A stretch of 41,587 bases of DNA. It comes from REEB95 sp963785735 (GTDB lineage Bacteria > Pseudomonadota > Alphaproteobacteria > ATCC43930 > CGMCC-115725). The DNA lies in the NCBI GenBank assembly GCA_963785735.1, contig CAWAWJ010000006.1, positions 1 through 41,587 on the forward strand, read 5' to 3'. Positions within the stretch are counted from its first letter, which is position 1; every line of letters starts with the position of its first letter. The position numbers and the translations under genes are program-made. The notes below the pieces were generated by a model. The model had not been told where the DNA came from, ran no database searches, and worked only from the letters and a program-made list of their open reading frames with translations. Shown piece by piece: positions 14,703 to 26,428 of this stretch.

Positions 14703-15869
14703 TCATCGCAACCGTTCGAGAATGCTGACGTAATTGGCCACCGCCGCGCCGCCCATATTGAACACGGCGGCAAGCTTGGCGTCCTTGATCTGGATGTCGC
14801 CGGCGGTGCCGGTCAATTGCATGGATTGCAGCACATGCATGGAAACGCCGGTGGCGCCGATGGGATGGCCCTTGGCCTTCAAGCCGCCCGAGGCGTTGAC
14901 CGGCAGCTTGCCGGTTTTTTCAGAGACGCCTTCTTCAATGACGCGCGCGCCCTCGCCTTTCTTGGCGAGGCCCATCGCCTCGTAGATCATCAGTTCGGCG
15001 ATGGTGAAGCAATCATGGACCTCGGCGCAGGAGAGATCATTGAGCCCCACCCCCGCGCTGGCGAAGGCGCGCCGCCAAGCCACTTCCGGCCCCTCATAAG
15101 AGGTGATGTCGCGCTTCGACATCGGCAGGAAATCGTTGACCTGCTCGGCCGCGCGGAACACCACCGCCTTGTCCATGCCGAGCGCGGTGTCGACATCCGC
15201 CAGCACCAGCGCCGCCGCGCCGTCCGAAACCAGCGAGCAATCGGTGCGGCGCAAGGGACCCGCGACAATCGGGTTCTTGTCCGAAACCGTACGGCAGAAA
15301 TCGTAACCCAGATCCTTGCGAATTTGCGCCAGCGGGTTGGCCGCGCCGTTCTTGTGGTTCTTGGCGGCGATCCGGGCGAGCGCGTCCGACTTGTCGCCGT
15401 AACGCTGGAAATAGGCCTGGGCGATGCGGCCGAACACGCCAGCAAATCCCCCTTCGATCCCGCCCTCCTCTTTAAGATAGGCGGCGCGGATGAGAAGGTC
15501 GCCCACTTGCGGGGCCGCCACCTCGGTCATCTTTTCCACCCCCACCACCAGCACGCGCCGCGCGCGCTTGGCCGCGATCGCGTTCAGGCCCTGATATATG
15601 GCCGCCGAGCCTGTGGCGCAGGCATTCTCAACCCGGGTCGCCGGCTTGTAGCGAAACACCGGGTCGATTTGCAGCGTCAGCGAGGAGGGAAATTCCTGGC
15701 GCACGAAGCCGCCATTGAAGGTGCCGAGATAGATTTCGTCGATATCGGCGGGCGCCAGGCCCAAATCCTTGATGGCGTCGCTCGCCACCTTGACGATCAG
15801 CAATTCGATGTCCTCGCCCTCGAGCTTGCCGAAGCGCGAATGGGCCCATCCAACGATGCAAGCGGTCAT
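14703..15869 (-). CDS. Thiolase family protein (SCP2/acetyl-CoA acetyltransferase type)
   Basis: A 388-residue thiolase. The nucleophilic cysteine lies in VENACATGSAA (Cys84), a second active-site block is EVHDCFTIAELM, and the C-terminal motif is GGLKAKGHPIGATG. The order VHDCFT and the spacing fit SCP2-type thiolases, which act on acyl- or acetoacetyl-CoA, sometimes with a separate OB-fold partner; no partner is seen here. A clear AAGGAG precedes the ATG at 15869. It is followed by the AcuI-like reductase and is divergent from pyrC across 54 bp. Confidence 0.92.
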   Translation of the reverse strand: MTACIVGWAHSRFGKLEGEDIELLIVKVASDAIKDLGLAPADIDEIYLGTFNGGFVRQEFPSSLTLQIDPVFRYKPATRVENACATGSAAIYQGLNAIAAKRARRVLVVGVEKMTEVAAPQVGDLLIRAAYLKEEGGIEGGFAGVFGRIAQAYFQRYGDKSDALARIAAKNHKNGAANPLAQIRKDLGYDFCRTVSDKNPIVAGPLRRTDCSLVSDGAAALVLADVDTALGMDKAVVFRAAEQVNDFLPMSKRDITSYEGPEVAWRRAFASAGVGLNDLSCAEVHDCFTIAELMIYEAMGLAKKGEGARVIEEGVSEKTGKLPVNASGGLKAKGHPIGATGVSMHVLQSMQLTGTAGDIQIKDAKLAAVFNMGGAAVANYVSILERLR

Positions 15870-15923
15870 GGCGTCTCCTTACCTGGCGCGCGCAGTGGGA
15901 TATCTAGGATATACTAAGGCCGT

Positions 15924-16970
15924 ATGACGGGCGAGACTCTGACATTGCGGCGGCCGGATGACTGGCATGTGCATTTGCGCGACGGCGCCATGCTCAAGGC
16001 CGTTCTGCCCTTCACCGCCAGGGTCTTCACCCGCGCCATCGTCATGCCCAACCTGACCCCGCCGGTGACCGGCCTGGCCGCGGCCAGGGCCTATCGCCGG
16101 CGCATCCTGAAGGCGCTGCCCCGGGGCATGACTTTCACGCCACTGATGACCTGCTACCTCACCGACCGCACCGATCCCGACGCGGTGGCCCAGGGCTTCG
16201 AGCAAGGCGTGTTCACCGCGGCCAAGCTCTACCCCGCCCATGCCACCACCAATTCTGCCAAGGGCGTGACCGATATCGTGCGGATCATGCCGGTGCTGGA
16301 GCGCATGCAATCGATCCGCATGCCGCTTCTGGTCCATGGCGAGGTTACCGACCCGAAGATCGACGTGTTCGACCGCGAAGCACGCTTCATCGCCGACGTG
16401 CTGGCGCCGCTGATGAAGCGCCTGCCGGGGTTGAAGGTGGTGCTGGAGCACGTCACCACCAGCGACGCGGTCGATTTCGTCAATCTGGCGGGGGCGAATC
16501 TCGCCGCCACCATCACCGCGCATCATCTGGTCATCAACCGCAACGCGCTTTTCGCCGGGGGCTTGCGCCCGCACATGTATTGCCTGCCGGTGGCGAAAAG
16601 CGAGCGGCACCGCCTGGCGCTGCGCCGCGCCGCGGTTTCGGGCAGCCCCAAATTCTTTCTCGGAACCGATACCGCGCCCCATCTCGTGGCCGACAAGGAA
16701 AAGGATTGCGGCTGCGCCGGGATTTTCTCCGCCCCGGTGGCGCTCGAAACCTATGCGCGCGTGTTCGAGGAAGAAAAGGCGCTCGACCGGCTTGAGACTT
16801 TCGCCTCGCTCAATGGCCCGCGCTTCTACGGCCTGGCCCTCAACGAGACGCGGGTGACCTTGAAACGCGCGCGCTGGAAGGCGCCGGATGGCATCCGCGT
16901 CGGGAAGGCGGCGGTGAAATCCTTCCTGGCGGGCGAGACGCTGGAGTGGAAACTCGTCCCTAGCGCCTAG
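15924..16970 (+). CDS. pyrC: Dihydroorotase (PyrC type)
   Basis: A 348-residue dihydroorotase that cyclises carbamoyl-aspartate in pyrimidine synthesis. The zinc ligands are in DWHVHLRDG (His15, His17), the carbamylated lysine in AAKLYPAHATTNS (Lys101), and further ligands in LLVHGE, LEHVTT and the catalytic FFLGTDTAPH. This matches the class II enzyme of about 345 residues that works without PyrB. It is divergent from the thiolase. Its stop overlaps the stop of the minus-strand dioxygenase-like gene by four bases. Confidence 0.97.
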   Translation: MTGETLTLRRPDDWHVHLRDGAMLKAVLPFTARVFTRAIVMPNLTPPVTGLAAARAYRRRILKALPRGMTFTPLMTCYLTDRTDPDAVAQGFEQGVFTAAKLYPAHATTNSAKGVTDIVRIMPVLERMQSIRMPLLVHGEVTDPKIDVFDREARFIADVLAPLMKRLPGLKVVLEHVTTSDAVDFVNLAGANLAATITAHHLVINRNALFAGGLRPHMYCLPVAKSERHRLALRRAAVSGSPKFFLGTDTAPHLVADKEKDCGCAGIFSAPVALETYARVFEEEKALDRLETFASLNGPRFYGLALNETRVTLKRARWKAPDGIRVGKAAVKSFLAGETLEWKLVPSA

Positions 16971-17914
16971 GGTATCGCGTGCTCGATGAATTCCATCGGG
17001 ATGAGCTGGCCCCATTGCGAGTTGAGCGCGTCCCCGGCCGGAACATCGGCGGCGGCCGCGCGGGCGTTGAGCACGTCGGTGTCGGTCCAGTGCTCGTGCA
17101 CCCGGCCCCAGGGATCGGACCAGTAATCGTAAATCTGCGAGCCGAGCACGTGGCGCCCGATGCCCCAGACATGCTTGTACTTGTCCTTGGCCTTCAGATA
17201 GTCGTGGCCGAGCATCACGTCGTCGATGTCGCGCACCTCGAACGACACATGGTTGAGGCCGTTCTTCTTCCCGGCGATGCAGAAGAAGGCGTGATGATCG
17301 ACATACTCGTCGCCGCGGTCGAGCCGGTTGAACGAGCCGATGATGTTGCTCTTGTCGCCCTCGTAAACGTCGTCGGATTGCAACAGGCCCAACGTCTCGC
17401 GATACCAGGCGAGCGTGGCTTTGATGTCGGTCGTCATCACCACGCCATGACCGAGGCGCTTCACCTGCGACGGGCCCTTGGGCACGCGGCACAATTCGCC
17501 GGCGCGGCGCTTCTTCTCCTCGCCCCAGTTGATGGTGTTCGGATGCACTGGCAGCTTGGCGACGTTTTCGATGCCGTGCACGATCTCGATCTGATAGCCC
17601 ATCGGATCGGTCAAACGCACGCGCTTGCCGCCGCCGGGCTCGTCGATGGTTTCGATGCCCGAGCATCCGGGTGCCTTGGCGGCTTTTTTCAGATCGTCCT
17701 CGCTCGCCACGGCGAAGCCGAAGCCGAGGAATTTCGAGGGGCCGAGCTCGGTGACATGGAGATGGTGGACCGGATCGGTGCCGCGCATGAAAAGCTTGTC
17801 CCTGGTGCGCGCGGCGCGGACCATGCCGAAATCGGTCAGGAATTCCTCGGCCTGGTCGAGATCGGGCGAGCGCAACCGGCCCCACAGGAAATCAGCCGCC
17901 TTGACCACCGGCAT
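16967..17914 (-). CDS. Extradiol dioxygenase-like VOC protein
   Basis: A 315-residue two-domain vicinal-oxygen-chelate protein. The N-terminal VOC repeat spans about residues 10-120. The C-terminal repeat (about 150-290) carries the iron triad typical of catechol 2,3-dioxygenases: His in RLGHGVVMTTD, His in GLNHVSFEVRD and Glu in GRVHEHWTD. It also has the conserved SDPWGR segment. It probably cleaves a catecholic ring meta to the hydroxyls, substrate unknown. GGAGGAAG precedes the ATG at 17914. No other gene of an aromatic pathway adjoins it. Confidence 0.88.
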   Translation of the reverse strand: MPVVKAADFLWGRLRSPDLDQAEEFLTDFGMVRAARTRDKLFMRGTDPVHHLHVTELGPSKFLGFGFAVASEDDLKKAAKAPGCSGIETIDEPGGGKRVRLTDPMGYQIEIVHGIENVAKLPVHPNTINWGEEKKRRAGELCRVPKGPSQVKRLGHGVVMTTDIKATLAWYRETLGLLQSDDVYEGDKSNIIGSFNRLDRGDEYVDHHAFFCIAGKKNGLNHVSFEVRDIDDVMLGHDYLKAKDKYKHVWGIGRHVLGSQIYDYWSDPWGRVHEHWTDTDVLNARAAAADVPAGDALNSQWGQLIPMEFIEHAIP

Positions 17915-17954
17915 AATGCTTCCTCCTCCGCCGTTTTCGCGATTTTAAAGGATA

Positions 17955-19739
17955 TCAGCCGCGCGCGGCCAGCACCGCGAACACGTCCTCGTTGCCTGGG
18001 CCCACCGCCGGGTGGCGCTCGATATGGTGGCGGTGCCACAAGGCGTAGAATAACAGCGTCCAGCAGGCGAAGCCGGCACGCTTGCGCTCCGCCTCGCGGA
18101 ACAGCTTCTCGACCGCCCCGGGCACGCAGATTTCGGCCACCCCCGGCTGCGCCGCCACCAGCGGCCCCAGCTGCGCCCCCCGGCGGGCGATCCATTCGGC
18201 GACCGGCACGGTGAAGCCGCGCTTCTTCGCCATCGGCCGGGCTTCGGGCACGTTCTCCTCGACCCAGCGGCGCAACAGCCACTTGCCCAGGCCCTTCTTC
18301 ACCTTCATCTCGTCGGGCAGGCGGAACACCGCGCGCGCGACAGCCGGATCGAGGAAGGGCGTGCGGCCCTCGACCCCATGCGCCATCAGGCAGCGGTCGA
18401 GCTTGATCAGCAGATCGTTGGGGAGCCAGTCGGCGCAATCGGTCGCCTGCGCCACCTGGAGCCGCGAGCGCCCAGGCAAAGCGGCGTTCAATTCGGCGGC
18501 CTCGATGCCGTCGCGCCAATCGGCCAACTCGCCGCGCAAGATGCCGAGCTTGTCGAGATTGCCCTTGCCGCGCAAAAGCTTGCCGCCGCGCCACCACGGC
18601 CGCATCAGCGAGCGGTAGCGGCCATAGCCGGCCATCAGCTCGTCGCCGCCTTCGCCGCTCAGGATCACCTTCAGCCCCGCCGCCCGCGCGGTCGAGGCGA
18701 GTTTGTATGTCGGCAGAATGGCGTAATCCGCCGCCGGATCGTCCATCGCCCGCGCGATCTCGGGCAGCGAGCGCCAGAAATCCTCCTCGCGGAATTCGAT
18801 CTCGACATGCTCGGCGCCGAGCGCCACCGCCATCTTGCGCGCCGCCGCGCGTTCGTCGGCCGGCTCGGTGTTTGGAAACCCCACGGTGAAGGCCTTGACC
18901 GGGTGGTCGTTGAGCCGCGCCATCATCGCCAGCACCGCCGTCGAATCGATGCCGCCCGAGAGGAACATGCCATAGGGCACGTCGGCGCGCTGATGCACGT
19001 TGACGCTGTCCGCGAAAGCGAGGTCGAAGGCGGCCAAGGCCGCGGCCTCGTTTTCGGGCGGCTTCCCCCCGGGCGCGGGCAACGCCTCGATCCGCCTGCG
19101 GTCGACGATGCGGCCCTTGGCCACCACCACGGTCTCGCCCGGCAGCACGCGGTGGATGCCCTGGAACACGGTCTCGCGCCCGGTTGTGAACTGCAATTGC
19201 AGCAATTCGTTGCGCGCCACGATATTGAGCGCCGGTTTCGCCAAGCCGCCGCGGATCAGCGCCTGGGCCTCGGAGGCGAAGGCCAGCCCTTGCGGCGTCT
19301 CGACGTAATAGAGCGGCTTGATGCCGAAGGGGTCGCGCGCCAGCACCAGCCGCCCGGCGCCGGGATCGTGCAAGGCGATGGCGTACATGCCGCGCAGATG
19401 CCGGGGGAAATCGAGCCCGAAGCGGCGATAGAGATGGAGCGGCAATTCGCAATCCGACAATGTGGCGAAGACCGCGCCGGGCAGGTCCTTCTTGAGCTCG
19501 ACGTAATTGTAGATCTCGCCATTGGCCACCAGCGCAGCGCCCCCCGGTTCGTAAAGCGGCTGGTCGCCGGTGGCGAGATCGATGATGGCGAGCCGCGTCT
19601 GCACCATGCCTACGCCGCCCGAGCGGTAATGGCCGTCGCCGTCGGGCCCGCGATGGCGCAACGCGCCTTCCATGGCGGAGAGCGCGGCCAAGGGCGGCGC
19701 CTCGCCGTTCACGGTCATCATGCCGGCGATGCCGCACAT
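17955..19739 (-). CDS. asnB: Asparagine synthase-like glutamine amidotransferase
   Basis: A 594-residue AsnB-type enzyme. Residues 2-160 form the class II glutaminase domain with the nucleophile Cys2 (MCGIAG), LRHRGPDGDG, ANGEIYNY and ARDPFGIKPLYY. Residues about 235-590 form the synthetase domain with the PPi-loop FLSGGIDST (261-267) and LSGEGGDELMAGY. The start ATG at 19739 shares one base with the upstream glycosyltransferase stop (TGATG). This coupling to three glycosyltransferases suggests that it amidates a sugar or peptide in a surface glycan rather than making free asparagine; that is inference from context. Confidence 0.92.
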   Translation of the reverse strand: MCGIAGMMTVNGEAPPLAALSAMEGALRHRGPDGDGHYRSGGVGMVQTRLAIIDLATGDQPLYEPGGAALVANGEIYNYVELKKDLPGAVFATLSDCELPLHLYRRFGLDFPRHLRGMYAIALHDPGAGRLVLARDPFGIKPLYYVETPQGLAFASEAQALIRGGLAKPALNIVARNELLQLQFTTGRETVFQGIHRVLPGETVVVAKGRIVDRRRIEALPAPGGKPPENEAAALAAFDLAFADSVNVHQRADVPYGMFLSGGIDSTAVLAMMARLNDHPVKAFTVGFPNTEPADERAAARKMAVALGAEHVEIEFREEDFWRSLPEIARAMDDPAADYAILPTYKLASTARAAGLKVILSGEGGDELMAGYGRYRSLMRPWWRGGKLLRGKGNLDKLGILRGELADWRDGIEAAELNAALPGRSRLQVAQATDCADWLPNDLLIKLDRCLMAHGVEGRTPFLDPAVARAVFRLPDEMKVKKGLGKWLLRRWVEENVPEARPMAKKRGFTVPVAEWIARRGAQLGPLVAAQPGVAEICVPGAVEKLFREAERKRAGFACWTLLFYALWHRHHIERHPAVGPGNEDVFAVLAARG

Positions 19740-20764
19740 CAGCGCGCGGCCCGGTCGAAGAAAGCGCGATAGGCCGCGACCACCGCGTCCTGGCCGAATT
19801 CCGCGCGGTAGCGCGCGAGCCCCGCTTGCGCCAAACGCGCGGACAAGGCCCGGTCGCCGGCGAGGGCGGTCATGGCGCGGGCGAGAGCGTCGGCGTCGCC
19901 GATCGCCACCAGCAAGCCGTTCTCGCCGTTCTCGATCAATTCGCCCGGGCCCGCGCTTTGGCTTGCGATCACCGGCTTCCCCGCCGCCCAGGCCTCGATG
20001 ATGGTGTTGCCCAAGGGCTCGATGCGCGACGGCGCCACCAGCATGTCGCAAGCCGCCAACAGATCGGGCGCGTCGTCGCGCCAGCCGAGGAAACGCACGC
20101 GGTCCATAATCTCAAGTGCCGCCGCCTTTTTTTGGAGCGCTTCACGCTCGGGGCCCTCGCCCGCGAGCCACAGATATATGCGCGGGGCGCGCGCCAAAGC
20201 TTCGAGCAGAATATCGAAGCCCTTATTGGGATGGAGCCGCCCCAGCGCCAGCACCAGCGGTACATCTTCGGGTGTATCCAGGCTCGCGCGCGAAACCGCC
20301 TTGCCGCGTATGGAGGCGGGGAAATTGGGCAGATAGTGAACGCGATCCCTGGCCCAACCCTGGGCCAGAAGATAAGCCGCGATGCCGCGCGTATTGGCGA
20401 TGAGATGGTCGCAGCCGCGGTAATATTTCAAATCGTAATATCCTCCGAGACGCGCAACATGCACGAAATCGCCGCGCGGGCAAAGCGACGTCGCCCGGTT
20501 CATCCAGGTCAGCACCACGCGCGGCTTATAGTCGGATATGGCGCGGCGGAAACCCGGCCGCGTGGCGAAATCGAACAGGCCGCCGAAGGGCAGCAACAGC
20601 GGCGCGATGCCGGCGCGGCGTAACGCCGCCTCGCGCTCCGGCGCCGGGCGCATGAGGATGTGCTGCTCCTGCCCGGCCTGCTGGAGGGCGATTGCAAGCC
20701 GCGTGAAGAACGCCTCGGCGCCGCCGAAGCGCGCGCCCGCCATCGCCTGGAGCAATCGCGTCAT
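19739..20764 (-). CDS. Family 4 glycosyltransferase (GT-B fold)
   Basis: A 341-residue cytosolic or membrane-associated transferase. It has an N-terminal acceptor domain (GGAEAFFTRLAIALQQAG), the hinge segment VLALGRLHPNKGFDILLEAL and the nucleotide-sugar site PSRIEPLGNTIIEAWAAGKPVIAS with the E-x7-E pattern. It resembles enzymes that extend lipopolysaccharide cores or other surface sugars; neither donor nor acceptor can be named. Its start overlaps the upstream transferase by four bases (ATGA) and its end touches asnB, so the four genes form one operon. Confidence 0.9.
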   Translation of the reverse strand: MTRLLQAMAGARFGGAEAFFTRLAIALQQAGQEQHILMRPAPEREAALRRAGIAPLLLPFGGLFDFATRPGFRRAISDYKPRVVLTWMNRATSLCPRGDFVHVARLGGYYDLKYYRGCDHLIANTRGIAAYLLAQGWARDRVHYLPNFPASIRGKAVSRASLDTPEDVPLVLALGRLHPNKGFDILLEALARAPRIYLWLAGEGPEREALQKKAAALEIMDRVRFLGWRDDAPDLLAACDMLVAPSRIEPLGNTIIEAWAAGKPVIASQSAGPGELIENGENGLLVAIGDADALARAMTALAGDRALSARLAQAGLARYRAEFGQDAVVAAYRAFFDRAAR

Positions 20765-21795
20765 GGGATCAGGGCCTCGAAACGTTGCGCCACCTCGTCC
20801 CAGGACAGGCCGCGCTGGCGTTTCAGCGCCGCCAGATGCATGCGCCGCCAGCGCTCGTCGTCGCGCAGCAGGGCCACCGACGAGGCGGCGAAGCTCGCTT
20901 CATCGACCGCGAGATCGCCGGTGACGCCGTCGACGATGCGCTCGGGCAGCGAACCCACCGGTTGCGCCACCGCCGGCACGCCCAGCGCCTGAGCCTCGGC
21001 CATGGCGGCGCAGAAGGTCTCGTTCTCATCGCCGCGATAGAGCATGGCGCGGGCGCCGCGCAAGGCCTTGATCAATTCGGCGCGCGGCAAGGGCTGGCCG
21101 CAGCGCACGCCGAGATAGTCGAGGCTCTTGGCACGGGCGAGCACCGAAGCCATGGCGGAAGATTGCTTGCCGCCGGCTTCGCCATAAACCGCCGGGCCGG
21201 CATGGATGTGGAGCTCGGCATCGGGCAGTTCCGGATGGATGGCGCGCGCCCAGATATCCAAGAGCCAATCGAGGCCGCGTAGCGGGTTCGATGTGAAGAT
21301 CGCGCGTTGCGGCGGCGGCGCGGGCAAGGGCTCGGCGTGGCGGAATTCCTCGGCCAGGCCGTAGGGAATGACCTCAAGCCCGCCGCGCGGCATCCAGCCC
21401 GGCACCGTCGTGGCATGATAATCGCCGATGCAGATAATCACCGGGCGGCGGCGGAAGAGCGCCCACACATAGCGCGGCTTTTTCAGATACCAGCCGGGAT
21501 TGTGAATCCAGAACAGGGTTTTGCGCACGCCCGGCACCAGCCCGATGAGGCGATGGCCGCGATTGGCGATATAGAGGTCGGCGCTTTCGGGCGTGCCTTC
21601 GCCAAGGGGTATCCAGGTCACGCCTTTATAGGAGAGCCGCGCGGCGCAGCGGTTACAAACCTCGACCTGGTGGCCGCGCGCGGCCAGGGCCTCGGCCACC
21701 GAGACCACCGCCGCCTCGGCGCCGCCCAGCGGCCCCGCCTCGGGCGAGCGGCCGTCGAAGACGATGCCGTCATCGGCGATGACGATGCGCGCCAT
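20761..21795 (-). CDS. Family 4-like glycosyltransferase
   Basis: A 344-residue GT-B transferase. The N-terminal domain has PLGGAEAAVVSVAEALAARGHQVEV and the glycine-rich acceptor loop. The C-terminal domain has FTSNPLRGLDWLLDIWARA and the end motif ENETFCAAMAEAQALGVPAVAQ, giving the conserved glutamate pair. It is similar in layout to the downstream transferase but not close in sequence. It starts one base after the heptosyltransferase-like gene and overlaps the next gene by four bases. Its sugar specificity is unknown. Confidence 0.87.
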   Translation of the reverse strand: MARIVIADDGIVFDGRSPEAGPLGGAEAAVVSVAEALAARGHQVEVCNRCAARLSYKGVTWIPLGEGTPESADLYIANRGHRLIGLVPGVRKTLFWIHNPGWYLKKPRYVWALFRRRPVIICIGDYHATTVPGWMPRGGLEVIPYGLAEEFRHAEPLPAPPPQRAIFTSNPLRGLDWLLDIWARAIHPELPDAELHIHAGPAVYGEAGGKQSSAMASVLARAKSLDYLGVRCGQPLPRAELIKALRGARAMLYRGDENETFCAAMAEAQALGVPAVAQPVGSLPERIVDGVTGDLAVDEASFAASSVALLRDDERWRRMHLAALKRQRGLSWDEVAQRFEALIP

Positions 21796-21796
21796 C

Positions 21797-22756
21797 TCAA
21801 GCCTTCTCCGCCGCGCACCGCGCCAAAAGCCGGCGCGCGCCCTGCTCCGCCGCCTCGACCGACAGCGAATCCATCATGCTGTCGGTGGCGAAGCGGTCCC
21901 ATCCCGGCTGGAACAATTGCAGATAGGGCGTCGCCGTGGCGACCACCTCGGCGCGGCTGCCCCAGGGCGCGTATTCCGAAACCCGGCTCGGCCCGAACAG
22001 CCCGAGCGTCGGCGCGCCCGACGCCGCGGCGATATGCATGAGGCCGGTGTCGTTGCCGATGAACAACGCGGCGCGTTTCAACACCGCCCCGGCGGTGAGA
22101 AGATCGACTTTCCCAACCAGATCGGCGACGCGGCCGCGCGGCAGCGCGTCGATCACCGGCTGGGCCTGTTGCCTTTCATGCGCCGCCGCCAGCACCGCGA
22201 CCCGCGCCCCCGGCAGCGGGCCTTGCGCGGAGGTCAGGCGCTTGGCGAGTTCGGCGAAGCGCTCGGCGCGCCATTCCTTGCCGCGCCAATTGGCGGCGGG
22301 GCCGATCGCCAGAAAGCGCTCGCCCGGCGGCATGAGCCTGGAAGCATCGCCGATATGCTTGGGCGCGAACCAGAGTTGCGGCGCGGGCGGCGGATCGAGA
22401 TCGAAGAGGCGCGCCAATTGCTTGACGCGGTGTTCCGCCGCGTCGCCCTTGGCGGTGAGACGGCGCTCGCCCGCCCAGAGCAGAAAGGTCAAGGCCGAGC
22501 CGCGCAGATCGACCGCCAGATCCCAGGCATCGGCCACGACCGAGAGATAGAGCTTCGCCCAATGCAGCGCGAATTTCTTCTTGTCGACCACGATCAGGCG
22601 CTTCAACCCGGGCACCGCCTCGAAGAGCGGCGCCGCCAGCGGCCCCGCTGCAATCGTGAACGAGGCGCCGGGATAACGCCCGATCAGATAGGCGAGGAGC
22701 CCGGTCGAGAGGACGGCATCGCCGATCCGCGTCGCCGTGACAAAGAGGATTTTCAT
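21797..22756 (-). CDS. Family 9 glycosyltransferase (ADP-heptose:LPS heptosyltransferase type)
   Basis: A 319-residue protein of the WaaC/WaaF/RfaQ family (GT9). It starts MKILFVTATRIGDAVLSTGLL, the signature of these enzymes, followed by AVDLRGSALTFLLW. The C-terminal donor-binding half includes AIGPAANWRGKEW and FIGNDTGLMHIAAASGAPTLGLFGPS. The family adds heptose or a related sugar to the LPS inner core on the cytoplasmic face. It is the first gene of the four-gene glycan operon and is divergent from ygfZ; the 98 bp between them must hold both promoters. Confidence 0.92.
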   Translation of the reverse strand: MKILFVTATRIGDAVLSTGLLAYLIGRYPGASFTIAAGPLAAPLFEAVPGLKRLIVVDKKKFALHWAKLYLSVVADAWDLAVDLRGSALTFLLWAGERRLTAKGDAAEHRVKQLARLFDLDPPPAPQLWFAPKHIGDASRLMPPGERFLAIGPAANWRGKEWRAERFAELAKRLTSAQGPLPGARVAVLAAAHERQQAQPVIDALPRGRVADLVGKVDLLTAGAVLKRAALFIGNDTGLMHIAAASGAPTLGLFGPSRVSEYAPWGSRAEVVATATPYLQLFQPGWDRFATDSMMDSLSVEAAEQGARRLLARCAAEKA

Positions 22757-22854
22757 GCCGCGAATTGCGCCAGGGCCAAATCGGTGAGGTCGGGCGGGTT
22801 ATAGGCCGGGGCCAGCATCTTGCCAAGTCTCGCCGCCGGGCTTACCTGTAAGCC

Positions 22855-23733
22855 ATGTCTCCAAGAGACTCTTATGCCTTGCTCGACAGCCGCGGCGTGC
22901 TGGAGGTCGCGGGCGAGGATCGCGTGGCGTTTCTCCAAGGCCTGGTCTCGAACGACGTGACCAAGGCCGGGGCGGGACGCGCGGTGTTCGCCGCGCTGCT
23001 GACGGCGCAGGGGAAATATCTCCACGACTTCTTCATCCTGGCGCTGGGCGACGCGCTTTATCTCGATTGCGAATCTCTTCGGCTGGAAGATTTGAAAAAG
23101 CGCCTGACGCTTTACAAGCTGCGCTCCAAGGTAACGCTCGCCGATGCAAGTGGGCGTTATCTGGCGGCGGCGGCCTGGGGCGACGGCGTGCTGCCCCGGC
23201 TCGGGTTGAGCGCGGCGGGAACGGCCAAGACTTTCATCGGCGGCGTCGTTTATGCCGATCCGCGGCTCAACACGCTCGGCGCGCGTTTCCTGGTCCCGCG
23301 CGGCAGGGAAACCGAAATCGCGGCGCTGGGTTTTTCCAGCGCCGGAGCGGCCGGTTATGACAAGCACCGCCTGGCGCTCGGCGTGCCGGATGGCAGCCGC
23401 GATCTCGAGGTGGAGAAATCCATCCTGCTCGAAAACGGCTTCGAGGAATTGAACGGCATCGATTTCCAGAAGGGCTGCTATATGGGCCAGGAACTGACCG
23501 CGCGCACCAAATACCGCGCGCTCATCCGGAAACGCCTTCTGCCGGTGAAGGTGGAGGGCCCAATGCCCAAGCCCGGAACCCCGGTTTCGGCCGGTACGGA
23601 AGAAGTGGGCGAAATCCGCTCGGGCGCGGAGGGCGTGGCGCTCGCCATGCTGAAGCTCGACGCGCTCAACGCGCCGCTTTCCGCCGGTGGCGCCAAGCTC
23701 ACGCCGCAAAAACCGGATTGGGTGAAGTTCTAG
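22855..23733 (+). CDS. ygfZ: Folate-binding YgfZ/CAF17-like protein
   Basis: A 292-residue GcvT-like protein. It contains the YgfZ signature KGCYMGQE (206-213) with its conserved cysteine Cys208, in FQKGCYMGQELTART, and the N-terminal block VAFLQGLVSNDV. YgfZ/CAF17 proteins use folate to help assemble or repair some Fe-S enzymes and affect tRNA thiolation. Length fits the alphaproteobacterial form. In many relatives ygfZ lies close to pyrC; here the dioxygenase-like gene and the glycan operon lie between them. Confidence 0.93.
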   Translation: MSPRDSYALLDSRGVLEVAGEDRVAFLQGLVSNDVTKAGAGRAVFAALLTAQGKYLHDFFILALGDALYLDCESLRLEDLKKRLTLYKLRSKVTLADASGRYLAAAAWGDGVLPRLGLSAAGTAKTFIGGVVYADPRLNTLGARFLVPRGRETEIAALGFSSAGAAGYDKHRLALGVPDGSRDLEVEKSILLENGFEELNGIDFQKGCYMGQELTARTKYRALIRKRLLPVKVEGPMPKPGTPVSAGTEEVGEIRSGAEGVALAMLKLDALNAPLSAGGAKLTPQKPDWVKF

Positions 23734-23737
23734 AAAC

Positions 23738-26420
<2,683 letters not shown>

Positions 26421-26428
26421 GGCTTCGC

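Noticed and set aside
14565..15917. 450-codon plus-strand frame opposite the thiolase and acuI
   Set aside because: Antisense to two recognised genes with standard motifs; composition typical of shadow frames.
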